In this document: in pieces, positions 7,510 through 15,320 of the stretch
How positions within the stretch are numbered: position 1 is the first letter of the stretch
How the letters are laid out: each line of letters starts with the position of its first letter
NCBI GenBank assembly: GCA_009921765.1
Contig: RFXC01000016.1
Coordinates: 1-31,665 of the forward strand
Direction: 5' to 3'
From: Betaproteobacteria bacterium
Lineage (GTDB): Bacteria > Pseudomonadota > Gammaproteobacteria > Burkholderiales > Burkholderiaceae
Length of the DNA: 31,665 nt
Position numbers and translations under genes: made by a program
The notes under the pieces: generated by a model
Told to the model about the DNA's origin: nothing
The model's database searches: none
Seen by the model: the letters and a program-made list of their open reading frames with translations, nothing else

Positions 7510-8831
7510 GATTCCGCCAAACTCTCGACCGACATCCAGCGGCGCCAGGCACCAAACTGCAGCCGGATCGGTATTTCGCTCGTGCCGGGAGCAAGCCAAT
7601 TTGAACCCGATTCGCGATCGCGTAGCGCGCCTCGCGAGATGTCCAGCCATTCAGGGCCCTGGCCCCCGAACCCCCGCTGGCAGCGCTCGAACACCTCGAG
7701 GTCATCAGCGGCTACCAGCGATGCGGGCGAGGCCGCCGCAGTCAGAAAGCGCAGCGTGAGGCGCGTCATTTCCTCGGGCGCACCATCGAGCGCGAAGCAC
7801 CAGCTGGTCACCTGCGTGAGATCGGGGGCAAGCGGCTGCACCACCCGCATTGCCTGGAAACGGGAATTGATCGACACATTCGGCCAGACCAGATTGTTGA
7901 ATCGGTCGATCGCCAGGATCTCCCGCGCTCGCGCCTCACCATGCGCACCCGCCAGGGCATCGAAGTAGCGCCTGAACACGGGGTCATCGCGCTGCGCGGC
8001 GATCACTCCCTGCCGATAGAAACTGTCCATGCTCACATGGCCACCGGCAAAGCCATGAATCGAAAGCTCGTCCCACTCCGCCGGCCGCAGCCCGTTGGCG
8101 AGCTGCATCTGGACCACCTGCCCCGTCACCCCGGGAAGCGCGGCTGCCTCCCGATCGGATCGCGCCGCGGCCACCGCGCTCGCGTGGACGAACCCGGGAT
8201 GAACCAGATCGACCGCGTTCTCCATGAAGAGCTTCCAGTTGCCGCGGTAAACCATGCGGAGCGCCCCGCCCACCTGGGTCACGCGCCCGGCTGGCGCCCT
8301 GTCCACAAGATTGTCGATGGCAAACGCAATGCCCTGAAGATATTCGACAAGCGACGGCCCCTCGGCCGCATGGCTCGCAAACACAAAGCCGCGGTAGGAC
8401 TGAACTCGCGGCGCGCGCGCAACATTTCGCGCGCCTGCATCGTGCAGGTACGCCGCCGGATAGCCCTCGGGCAGCGGCAGCCCGGTCAGCGTGCCCCCTG
8501 CATCAAAACTCCAGGCGTGATACGGACAGACAAGATGCCGGCTGTGACCGCGCTCGCCGCTCACCAGTCGGGAACCCCGATGCGGGCAGCGGTTGTGAAG
8601 GAGCGAGAGCGCGCCATCGTCGCCCCGGATCAGGATCATTTCATCCGGCCCCAGCCGAGTGAGCAGCCAGTCACCCGCGGCGTTCACCTGACTTTCGTGC
8701 CCCACATACAGCCACGCACGGCGAAAGATCCGATCCTGTTCGGCAGCAAACACCGCCGGGTCGGTATACACCGAGCGGTGCACCCGCTCCTCCGTGGCAA
8801 GGGCTGTGAAATCAGGACTGTTGGACGGCAT
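7506..8831 (-). CDS. Rieske non-haem iron oxygenase alpha subunit
   Basis: Catalytic subunit (441 aa) of an aromatic-ring-hydroxylating oxygenase. The Rieske 2Fe-2S motif is complete: C82-P-H84 and C102-P-Y-H105. The mononuclear iron site is seen in ENAVDLVHPGFVH, with bridging D208 and ligands H211 and H216. Electrons would come from a reductase, but no ferredoxin or reductase gene lies in this window. An alpha-beta pair suggests a dioxygenase acting on an aromatic carboxylate or similar compound; the exact substrate cannot be read. It is the first gene of the minus-strand run, divergent from the cyclase gene, and no strong ribosome site is visible before its ATG. An 11-bp inverted repeat lies in the 176-bp region upstream. 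Confidence 0.94.
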   Translation of the reverse strand: MPSNSPDFTALATEERVHRSVYTDPAVFAAEQDRIFRRAWLYVGHESQVNAAGDWLLTRLGPDEMILIRGDDGALSLLHNRCPHRGSRLVSGERGHSRHLVCPYHAWSFDAGGTLTGLPLPEGYPAAYLHDAGARNVARAPRVQSYRGFVFASHAAEGPSLVEYLQGIAFAIDNLVDRAPAGRVTQVGGALRMVYRGNWKLFMENAVDLVHPGFVHASAVAAARSDREAAALPGVTGQVVQMQLANGLRPAEWDELSIHGFAGGHVSMDSFYRQGVIAAQRDDPVFRRYFDALAGAHGEARAREILAIDRFNNLVWPNVSINSRFQAMRVVQPLAPDLTQVTSWCFALDGAPEEMTRLTLRFLTAAASPASLVAADDLEVFERCQRGFGGQGPEWLDISRGALRDRESGSNWLAPGTSEIPIRLQFGAWRRWMSVESLAES

Positions 8832-8840
8832 GAGGCATCA

Positions 8841-8978
8841 GACAGGGCAAAAGCGATCACCGTTCGGTTTCGAGCATACGAGGCCGGCCGGTTGCATGAA
8901 ACGGGCAGCCACGGATGATGACGATCCTGCGCCGCGATGACAAGCGGCCGATGGTCCGGATCCGCGGTTTGCCCTGTC
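8841..8978. repeat. 11-bp perfect inverted repeat in divergent promoter region
   Basis: GACAGGGCAAA at 8841-8851 is matched by its exact reverse complement TTTGCCCTGTC at 8968-8978. The left arm lies 10 bp upstream of the Rieske alpha start. The right arm overlaps the predicted -35 element of the cyclase promoter. Widely spaced arms like these could be two half-sites or two sites for one regulator acting on both genes. No bound protein is identified and chance is not fully excluded. Confidence 0.4.
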
Positions 8979-8998
8979 CTTGGGGGCTGGCCTAGAAT
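8969..8998 (+). promoter_or_regulatory. Putative sigma-70 promoter of the cyclase gene
   Basis: TTGCCC (8969-8974) and TAGAAT (8993-8998) are separated by 18 bp. Transcription would start near 9005, which leaves too little leader for the GTG at 9008 and supports translation from the ATG at 9026. This is a pattern match only. Confidence 0.45.
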
Positions 8999-9025
8999 GA
9001 ATTTCCCGTGGACAGGCGAGTGGCG

Positions 9026-11011
9026 ATGGAGGAAGCGCGCGATACCCGAAAGCTTGCGGCAATCATGGTTGCCGATGTGGTCGGTTATTCCCGCCTGGTC
9101 GCGGCCAACGAGTCAGGCACGCTGGCCCGGCTCAGGGCATGCCTCAGCGACCTCATCCACCCTGCCATCGCGGAGCGGACCGGCCGAATTTTCAAGACCA
9201 CCGGCGACGGCTTTCTCGCCTCGTTCGACAGCGCAATCGATGCTGTGGAGTGCGCAGTCGTCATTCAGCGACGTATGGCTGAGCGCGCCGCTCACGAGTC
9301 GCCCGACGAACGGATCGTCTTCCGCATCGGCATCAATGTGGGCGACGTGGTGGTGGAAGGCGATGATCTACAGGGGGGCGGCGTCAATGTGGCGGCCCGC
9401 CTCGAGGCCGCGGCCACCCCCGGCGGCATCACCATCTCCGGCACGGTCTATGACCACGTGCGAGACCGACTGCAACATCCCATCGAGGATCTTGGCGAGA
9501 TCAGCGTCAAGAATATTCCCTACCCCATCCATGCCTACCGGGTACACACTTCCAACGACCCTGCAGCGCGGCCCGTTGCGCCGCGCCGCATCGCGCCCGG
9601 CACCCCTTCGCAACGTCGGGGATTGCGGGTAAGCCCAGCACTGATCGGTCTGGCGCTGGTGGCGATGGCAGGTGTGCTGGCGTTCTGGCGCCCCTGGGCC
9701 ACCCCGCCCGACTTGGTGGCAGCGCCTGACACCGAGCTCACCCCCGCGCAACAAGCCGCAGCCGCGGCGGGGCAAATCCTGTCGCCTCGATTGCCCCGCG
9801 CACCGGCCAGTGAACGCAACATGCTGCTCGTGCTCCCCTTCACCAATCAGTCAGGCGACCCCGAACAATCTTATTTCAGCGATGGCGTCACCGAAGACGT
9901 GATCAACTCGCTTGCGCGGATCGCGGGCTTTACTGTGATTGCGCGCAACACGGCATTCACTTACAAGGGCAAGGCCGTGAATGCGCAGACGGTCGGCCAG
10001 GAACTGGGCGTTCGCTACCTGCTCGAGGGCAGCATTCAAAAGCAGGGTGACCGCCTGCGCCTCAACGCACAGTTGGTCGACACCACAAGCGGCAACACGG
10101 TGTGGGCCGAGCGCTTTGATCGCCGGATGGCCGATGTGTTCGTGGTCCAGGATGAACTCGCCGACCGCATCGTTGGCACCGTTGCCACGCAGCTTCGCCG
10201 TCGGGAGGGTCAGCGCGCGCTCGCCGCCAACCCCGAAACGCTGGATGCCCTTGACCTCACCCTGCGGGCGCGCCAGCTTCGCGGCACGAGCAATCGGGAT
10301 GAAATCATCGAAGCCAGACGAATGCTGGAGCGGGCCATTGCGCTAGACCCCCGCTTCGTCCCGGCCTACACCCTGCTCTACGGTGTGATGAACCAGTTCT
10401 TCATCAACCGCTGGACTGCTGAATTCAACTCGCCCGCCACCACGCAGGCCATGCTTGATCTCGCGGGCAAGGCGGTGTCGATCGCGCCGTCCGATCCCAT
10501 GGCCCGCGCCACCTATGCAGAGAGCCTCACGCTGGTTGGCCAGCACGGGACCGCCGTGGCGCAGATGGAGTCCGTTGTGTCGAGCACCTCCGCCGACACC
10601 GACCTCCTCAGACTTGCCGCCACCGTGTTTGCCCGTGCTGGTGAATTCGAACGGTCGGTAGCGATGATGAAACGGGTGCTGCAACTCGACCCGGCGACCA
10701 CACCTGGCAATCTCGCTTCGCCATTGGCAAGCTCCCTTTATCTGCAAGGCAAATACGCTGAAGCGGCCGATTACGCCGGCCAGTGCGTTCGCCGCGCCCC
10801 CTCAAACATTCTCTGCAGACGCTGGTATATCGCCTCCCTCGCGCAACTGGGTAAGCTCGAGGAGGCGCGTCGCGAGGTTGCTGAAATGATGGCCTTGAGC
10901 CCTGGGCTCACGGTAAGCGAACAGTCACAGCGCATGGCGCGCAGCTACCGAGACCCCGAACACGTGCGCCATCACGCCGAGGGGCTCAGAAAAGCGGGAG
11001 TGCCCGAATGA
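9026..11011 (+). CDS. Class III adenylate cyclase with TolB-like and TPR domains
   Basis: A 661-residue signalling protein predicted to make cAMP from ATP at the inner membrane. Residues 10-175 form the cyclase domain: metal ligands D17 (VADVVGYSRL) and D61 (KTTGDGF), the adenine-type Lys57, and NVAARLE with N121 and R125 for transition-state binding. All key residues are present, so it should be active. A hydrophobic segment (about 204-222, ALIGLALVAMAGVLAF) is a single membrane span. It is followed by a TolB/FlgO-like domain starting LLVLPFTNQSGDPEQSYFSDG, and then TPR-like helical repeats to the C-terminus. I chose the ATG at 9026 over a GTG at 9008 because of the promoter position. It is a single-gene unit, convergent with the SDR gene 7 bp downstream. 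The input signal is unknown; the periplasmic part may be the sensor. Confidence 0.9.
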   Translation: MEEARDTRKLAAIMVADVVGYSRLVAANESGTLARLRACLSDLIHPAIAERTGRIFKTTGDGFLASFDSAIDAVECAVVIQRRMAERAAHESPDERIVFRIGINVGDVVVEGDDLQGGGVNVAARLEAAATPGGITISGTVYDHVRDRLQHPIEDLGEISVKNIPYPIHAYRVHTSNDPAARPVAPRRIAPGTPSQRRGLRVSPALIGLALVAMAGVLAFWRPWATPPDLVAAPDTELTPAQQAAAAAGQILSPRLPRAPASERNMLLVLPFTNQSGDPEQSYFSDGVTEDVINSLARIAGFTVIARNTAFTYKGKAVNAQTVGQELGVRYLLEGSIQKQGDRLRLNAQLVDTTSGNTVWAERFDRRMADVFVVQDELADRIVGTVATQLRRREGQRALAANPETLDALDLTLRARQLRGTSNRDEIIEARRMLERAIALDPRFVPAYTLLYGVMNQFFINRWTAEFNSPATTQAMLDLAGKAVSIAPSDPMARATYAESLTLVGQHGTAVAQMESVVSSTSADTDLLRLAATVFARAGEFERSVAMMKRVLQLDPATTPGNLASPLASSLYLQGKYAEAADYAGQCVRRAPSNILCRRWYIASLAQLGKLEEARREVAEMMALSPGLTVSEQSQRMARSYRDPEHVRHHAEGLRKAGVPE

Positions 11012-11018
11012 GAATCGG

Positions 11019-11762
11019 TCAGTCGAGCACCAGCGCGCCACTGGTGTTGAACACCTCGCCGCTCACGGCCGCACAGTCATCCGACAGCAGGAACGCCACC
11101 TGGGCCGCCACCTGATCGGCACTGCTGAATCGCCCGAGCGGAATGGTCTTCAGAAGCCGGGAGCGCCCAGCTTCACCCAGTCGGTCGAGCATCACGGTAT
11201 CCACAGGGCCGGGCGCAATGCAATTGACCCGGACGCCCGCACTCGCCCAGTCACGCGCCAGGAATCGGGCGAGATTGATGATGCCGGCCTTCGCCACCGC
11301 ATAGGCGGCCCCCGATACCGCGCTGCCGCCGGTGCGACCGTTGGTGGATGAGAACAGCACCACCGCACCGCGCGAGGCCGCCAAATGGGGCGCCGCCTCA
11401 CGACAGAAGAGAAACGCGGAGTCGAGATTGACCGCCAGTTGGCTCCGCCACTCGGCAAGTGAACAGGCTTCGATTCCACCTGACCCCACGCGGCCCACGG
11501 TATGCACGAGCCAGTCGAGACGGCCAAAGCGCTCAACCGTTCGCGAGACCGCTTCGGAGACATCGGCTTCAACCGTCGCATCGCCTGCCAGGCGAAAGAT
11601 CCGCCGACTGGAACGAGGCGCGAGGCGGCCAGGAACGTCCAGCGCAGCGATGCTCGCGCCGGCCGCGTGAAGCCGGGTGACAATTGCCGCACCAATGCCG
11701 CCCGCAGCGCCTGTGACCAGGGCTACTTTGCCAGTTGCGTGTCGCGCGGAAGACATTGCCAT
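11019..11762 (-). CDS. SDR-family NAD(P)-dependent dehydrogenase
   Basis: A 247-residue classical short-chain dehydrogenase/reductase. The cofactor motif is TGAAGGIG (17-24). D42 at the end of strand 2 favours NAD over NADP. The catalytic set is N112, a Ser near 139, Y154 and K158 (YAVAK), and PGPVDT follows. The usual NNAG is replaced by HTVG (87-90), a mild deviation. It oxidises or reduces an alcohol/ketone, but the substrate is not visible. It starts 3 bp after the stop of the di-iron protein gene, with GGGGAGCC upstream of the ATG, so the two are almost certainly co-expressed; it may act on that enzyme's substrate or product. Confidence 0.93.
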   Translation of the reverse strand: MAMSSARHATGKVALVTGAAGGIGAAIVTRLHAAGASIAALDVPGRLAPRSSRRIFRLAGDATVEADVSEAVSRTVERFGRLDWLVHTVGRVGSGGIEACSLAEWRSQLAVNLDSAFLFCREAAPHLAASRGAVVLFSSTNGRTGGSAVSGAAYAVAKAGIINLARFLARDWASAGVRVNCIAPGPVDTVMLDRLGEAGRSRLLKTIPLGRFSSADQVAAQVAFLLSDDCAAVSGEVFNTSGALVLD

Positions 11763-11765
11763 GAA

Positions 11766-12497
11766 TCAGGCTCCCCGACGCGGTTTCCATTCGCCCGTTT
11801 CGATCGCGCCCCAGATGCCATCAAGCATGGCAAGCCGTTGACGGGCTGACGCGGCGACCGCTGCCACGGCCTTCCGCTGTAGCGCAGGCGTGTGCGCATA
11901 CCTGTAGGTGATCTCCAGGCCTTCCCCCTCGTGATGGGTGTCGTTATCGATATGAACCTGGAAAAACTCGAGGTCATCATCGCTCATGCCCATCGCCCGG
12001 CACGCTTCGACATAGCGCGGATAGAGTGTTGGGGTCTGCCCCTCCAGCGCCACCATGATGCCGGCCGCGGCCTCTGCGAGTTCGCGAAACGCCACCAGCT
12101 CGTAAATCCAGCTGCGCATGGCGCGCGTGCCAGGGAGAATCTCGCCGCGATCAGACGCCTCGCGAACCCGGCGCGGCGATACGCCGCAAGCCTGCGCGAA
12201 GCGAAGCAGAAGATCAGGATGACGCTTGCCCGGCTGGTCGGGTACTTCTTCACCGATCAGGTTTTCCAGCATGTGCCGTCTAGCGTCGAGATCGGGCAGC
12301 CGGCAAAAGAAGTGGCCGAACTGTTGCGGGATGAGTTCGATGTAGTAGTAGTGCTGAATTGCCCAGAACCCGAGCTGGGCGCGCGTCAGCCTGCCATCGG
12401 CCCAGGCAAGTGAAAATGGATGCGCGCCCGAATGGCGCTGCGTACGGGCGGCAACGAGCGCTTTCGAAAACGCTTGTCGGTTCATCGATTTATCCAT
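11766..12497 (-). CDS. Heme-oxygenase-like di-iron protein (TenA/PqqC/CADD-type fold)
   Basis: An all-helical protein of about 243 aa resembling the PqqC/TenA/CADD group, often annotated as iron-containing redox enzyme. Numbering from the first possible ATG at 12503, I see a full di-iron ligand set in CADD-like order: E85/E86 (NLIGEE), H95 (GKRHPDL), E154 (ALEGQ), H184, D188 and H191 (HxxxDxxH in HIDNDTHH). Members with this set use O2 for unusual oxidations such as C-C cleavage or N-oxygenation. I prefer the second ATG (12497), which has AAGGA at good spacing; starts at 12503 or 12485 are possible. Neighbours are an SDR downstream (3 bp) and a Bug receptor upstream (54 bp). PqqC itself is unlikely because no pqq genes are present. 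The substrate is unknown. Confidence 0.85.
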   Translation of the reverse strand: MDKSMNRQAFSKALVAARTQRHSGAHPFSLAWADGRLTRAQLGFWAIQHYYYIELIPQQFGHFFCRLPDLDARRHMLENLIGEEVPDQPGKRHPDLLLRFAQACGVSPRRVREASDRGEILPGTRAMRSWIYELVAFRELAEAAAGIMVALEGQTPTLYPRYVEACRAMGMSDDDLEFFQVHIDNDTHHEGEGLEITYRYAHTPALQRKAVAAVAASARQRLAMLDGIWGAIETGEWKPRRGA

Positions 12498-12551
12498 TTG
12501 CATCCTTCATCGGTTGACAGTTCGATCGGGTGGCGCGCATGCCCGCGAGTC

Positions 12552-13523
12552 CTATCGGATCTGACTGCCCAGGCGCTTGACCACCTCGCCGTATCGCCGA
12601 TGGTCGGCGGCGATCTGCTGTGCCATGCCCTCGGGTGTGGAGGTGACGATATGCGCGTCCTGGCCGTTGATCGAGCCAGTCACCTCGGGTGACCGCGCGG
12701 CCCGAACCAGTTCGGCGTTCAACCGCGCCACCACCGCGTCGGGAACTTTCACCGGAACGAAGAAGCCGAACCACTGGTCATACTCGACATCGCGAATGCC
12801 GAGCTCGGCAAGCGTTGGCACCTCCGGCAGCATCGCGGAGCGTTTCGGTCCCGCGTAGGCCAGCGCCTTCAGGCGGCCCTCCTTCAAAAATGCCTGGGCC
12901 GAGAGGTACGACGAAAACAGCACGTCTATCCTGCCCCCCACCGTCTCGGTCACTGCCTGCGCCGCCCCCTTCATTGGCACATGCACCATCGGCGCACCGG
13001 CCACCTGCTGAAACATTTCGCCCAGGAAATGACCGGCTGTCCCGGTGCCCTGCGACGCGAAGGTGAGTCCGCCCTGGCGCGACTTGGCGAGCGCAATCAG
13101 TTCCTTCACGTTGTTGGCAGGCAGCGACGCTGGCACGACCAGGATGCTGTGGAATGAAAAAAACGAGGTGACGGGCCGGAAATCACGGTTCGCGTCGAAG
13201 CCGACCTGTACATTGAGATGCGGATCGATGGCGTGGGTGCCGACGTGGCCTACAAAGACGGTGTAGCCGTCAGCCGGCTGCGAGAGAACAGCCTGCGCAG
13301 CAATGGCTCCCGCGGCGCCTGGCCGGTTTTGCACGATGCTCGGTTGACCCGTGTGTTCGGAGAGCTTTTGTGTGATCAGCCGAGTGACCCGATCTGTGGA
13401 TCCGCCCGGAGGGAATGGCACCACGATCGTGATCGGTTTGGCCGGAAAGGCGGGGTCGGCGAACCCGGGCGACGCAGCCGCGAGCAACAGCAATGCGGCG
13501 ATGAGTCTTGAGACGAATGACAC
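12552..13523 (-). CDS. Bug-family (TctC-like) periplasmic solute receptor
   Basis: A 323-residue tripartite-tricarboxylate-transporter-type receptor. It has a signal peptide (SRLIAALLLLAAASPGFA, cleavage near residue 22), then the family opening FPAKPITIVVPFPPGGSTD, the ENRPGAAG-like motif (here QNRPGAAG) and the typical MLPEVPTLAELG near the C-terminus. The start is a GTG at 13523 preceded by GGAGG at ideal spacing; an upstream ATG would destroy the signal peptide's position. No TctA/TctB genes are nearby, as is common for Bug proteins. It is the first gene of the run that includes the di-iron protein and the SDR, so it may capture their substrate. It is divergent from a second Bug gene. Confidence 0.94.
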   Translation of the reverse strand: MSFVSRLIAALLLLAAASPGFADPAFPAKPITIVVPFPPGGSTDRVTRLITQKLSEHTGQPSIVQNRPGAAGAIAAQAVLSQPADGYTVFVGHVGTHAIDPHLNVQVGFDANRDFRPVTSFFSFHSILVVPASLPANNVKELIALAKSRQGGLTFASQGTGTAGHFLGEMFQQVAGAPMVHVPMKGAAQAVTETVGGRIDVLFSSYLSAQAFLKEGRLKALAYAGPKRSAMLPEVPTLAELGIRDVEYDQWFGFFVPVKVPDAVVARLNAELVRAARSPEVTGSINGQDAHIVTSTPEGMAQQIAADHRRYGEVVKRLGSQIR

Positions 13524-13741
13524 GTTATTTCCTCCGTGCAACAGGCGATTTCAGGCCTCGGCACCCGGCGAGTGCCAACGATGATGGTAGCCGAGCCGGG
13601 GAGCAATGCGCCACCTCACTTGGCTCGCGCGAGGCGCTGACCAGTCCGCGGACACACCGCGCAGCCGAACACGAAACGCGCGGGGCCACCCGCGAGCAAA
13701 GCCGCTAGACTGCTGGCCTCATCCGCCAACAGGAGACCGAC

Positions 13742-14716
13742 ATGCCCAACCAGGCGCGACGTTCCGTCGTGATCGGATCGGCATCTGCGCTCGCAAGCCC
13801 GTGGCTGCACGCCCAGGCCTACCCCAGCCGCCCTGTCCGCATCATTGTTCCCACCACCCCGGGCGGCGGTTACGACAACCTTGGGCGCCTGGTCGCCGAG
13901 CGTCTGTCACCCGAACTTGGCGTGGGCGTGGTGGTTGAGAACCGAACGGGAGGCGGAACCCTGGTGGGCACCCAGGTGGCTGCTGCCGCCACACCCGACG
14001 GCTACACACTGGTGGTGGGCGGGCTCGCCAACATGGCGCTCAACGCCGGGCTTTACAAGAATCCGCAATACAACCCGGCCACCGACTTCGTCCCGATCGC
14101 CCTGGTGGCGAGCTTCAGTTACTGCCTGGTTGCACGCCGTGACCTTCCCCAGAGTACGCTAGCCGAGCTGCTCGCCCATGCACGCGCCAACCCGGGCAAA
14201 CTCAACATGGCAACCGGCGGCACGGGCTCGGGCCAGCACGTGGCAGCGGTCATGCTGCGACGTCTGGGCAACATCCAGATGGTCGAGATCCCCTACAAGG
14301 GCGCGCAGGCCGCCTACACCGACCTGGTCGGCGGTCGCGTCGATCTCTTCTTTGACAACACCACGACCGCGCAACCGCTCATCGAGGCAGGCCGGATCAA
14401 GCCGATTGCCACCTCGGGCTCGCAACGCGACAAATCGCTGCCGGGCGTGCCCACCGCCACCGAGGCGGGGCTCCCCGGCCTGGTGCTCGAAAGCTGGCTG
14501 GGCATCTTCGCCCCAGCCCGAACCCCACCGGCCGCGGTGAATCGGCTTCGTGAAGCGATGAGCCGGGTGGTGGCACAGCCCGACCTTCGCAAGCGCCTGG
14601 AGGACGGTGGCTGGCGCATGCTCGACCAGGATGCTGCAAGCACCGAGCAATTTGTCCGCGCCGAAGCCGAGCGCTGGCCAACTTTCCTTAGAGAAGCGGG
14701 GATCAGCGGTGAGTGA
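13742..14716 (+). CDS. Bug-family (TctC-like) periplasmic solute receptor
   Basis: A 324-residue Bug receptor. The N-terminus contains ARRSVVIGSASALASPWLHA, which looks like a twin-arginine export signal with cleavage after the AHA/HAQ region. Family motifs follow: YPSRPVRIIVPTTPGGGYD, ENRTGGGT, and SLPGVPTATEAGLPG. CAGGAG lies 6 nt before the ATG. It is divergent from the Bug gene at 12552-13523 across 218 bp. The downstream gene begins inside its last codons. A TAGACT box at 13706-13711 could be a -10 element but I see no convincing -35. The ligand is unknown; family members bind small carboxylates or related compounds. Confidence 0.94.
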   Translation: MPNQARRSVVIGSASALASPWLHAQAYPSRPVRIIVPTTPGGGYDNLGRLVAERLSPELGVGVVVENRTGGGTLVGTQVAAAATPDGYTLVVGGLANMALNAGLYKNPQYNPATDFVPIALVASFSYCLVARRDLPQSTLAELLAHARANPGKLNMATGGTGSGQHVAAVMLRRLGNIQMVEIPYKGAQAAYTDLVGGRVDLFFDNTTTAQPLIEAGRIKPIATSGSQRDKSLPGVPTATEAGLPGLVLESWLGIFAPARTPPAAVNRLREAMSRVVAQPDLRKRLEDGGWRMLDQDAASTEQFVRAEAERWPTFLREAGISGE

Positions 14717-15299
14717 CGACACACAGAACATCGAGCGGTTGATTCGCGCCTGGGCCCTCTGGCGCGACACCCGGCAGTGGGACCTGCTTCGCACCTGCTA
14801 TTGGCCAGGCGCGCGCGTTCGGACCACCTGGATGGAGGGCACGGCCGAGGAGTTCATCGAGGCGTCCATCCGCTCGGCCTCCAACCCGAACGCGCCGCTC
14901 GCGCAGCACGCACTGGGCGGCACCATCGTCAAGGTGAACGGCGATCGCGCGCTGGCCGAGACCCGTATGACGCTTCTGTTGCGCGCACAGGTCGACGGGG
15001 TTGAAGTCGACATCACGGCCTGGGGGCGATTTATCGACCGGCTCGTCTGCGCTCAAGGGGAATGGCGAATCGTGCAGCGCGACCCCATTCACGAGAAAGA
15101 CCGTCTTGATCCGGTCGACCCCCAGGCAAGCCTCAAGCTGGATTCCTCAAGGCTTGCCACGCTGCCGCGCGCTTACCGGCATATCGCCTATGTGCAGTCG
15201 CAAGGGGGCGCGCGCATCACGCCCGACCTGATCGAACACAACTCGACCGCGCAACAGGCGCTCTATGAGGCCTGCACCACCTGGCTGAACCGCCGCTAG
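14709..15299 (+). CDS. NTF2/SnoaL-like protein
   Basis: A 196-residue protein with a nuclear-transport-factor-2-like cone fold, seen in isomerases, cyclases, dehydratases and the beta subunits of Rieske oxygenases. Typical elements are IERLIRAWALWRDTRQWDLL at the start, then LAQHALGGTIVKVNGDRALAET and GRFIDRLV...EWRIVQRDPIHEKD. The GTG at 14709 overlaps the last 8 bp of the Bug gene and has GCGGGG upstream, so the two are translationally coupled. A start further upstream would lie entirely in the Bug gene. The catalytic residues cannot be assigned with confidence. The coupling to a receptor suggests that it acts on, or binds, the imported compound. Confidence 0.82.
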   Translation: MSDDTQNIERLIRAWALWRDTRQWDLLRTCYWPGARVRTTWMEGTAEEFIEASIRSASNPNAPLAQHALGGTIVKVNGDRALAETRMTLLLRAQVDGVEVDITAWGRFIDRLVCAQGEWRIVQRDPIHEKDRLDPVDPQASLKLDSSRLATLPRAYRHIAYVQSQGGARITPDLIEHNSTAQQALYEACTTWLNRR

Positions 15300-15320
15300 C
15301 GCTGACCCGCCGCGCGCCGT

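Noticed and set aside
11766..12497. pqqC for PQQ synthesis or tenA for thiamine salvage.
   Set aside because: No pqq or thi genes lie nearby, and the di-iron ligand pattern is closer to CADD-type oxidases.
13560..13576. Small hairpin GGCAC-n7-GTGCC upstream of the Bug gene.
   Set aside because: The arms are only 5 bp in GC-rich DNA, which is expected by chance.
13706..13711. TAGACT as a -10 box for the plus-strand Bug gene.
   Set aside because: No acceptable -35 or extended -10 bases are found at the right distance, so it is not listed as a promoter.
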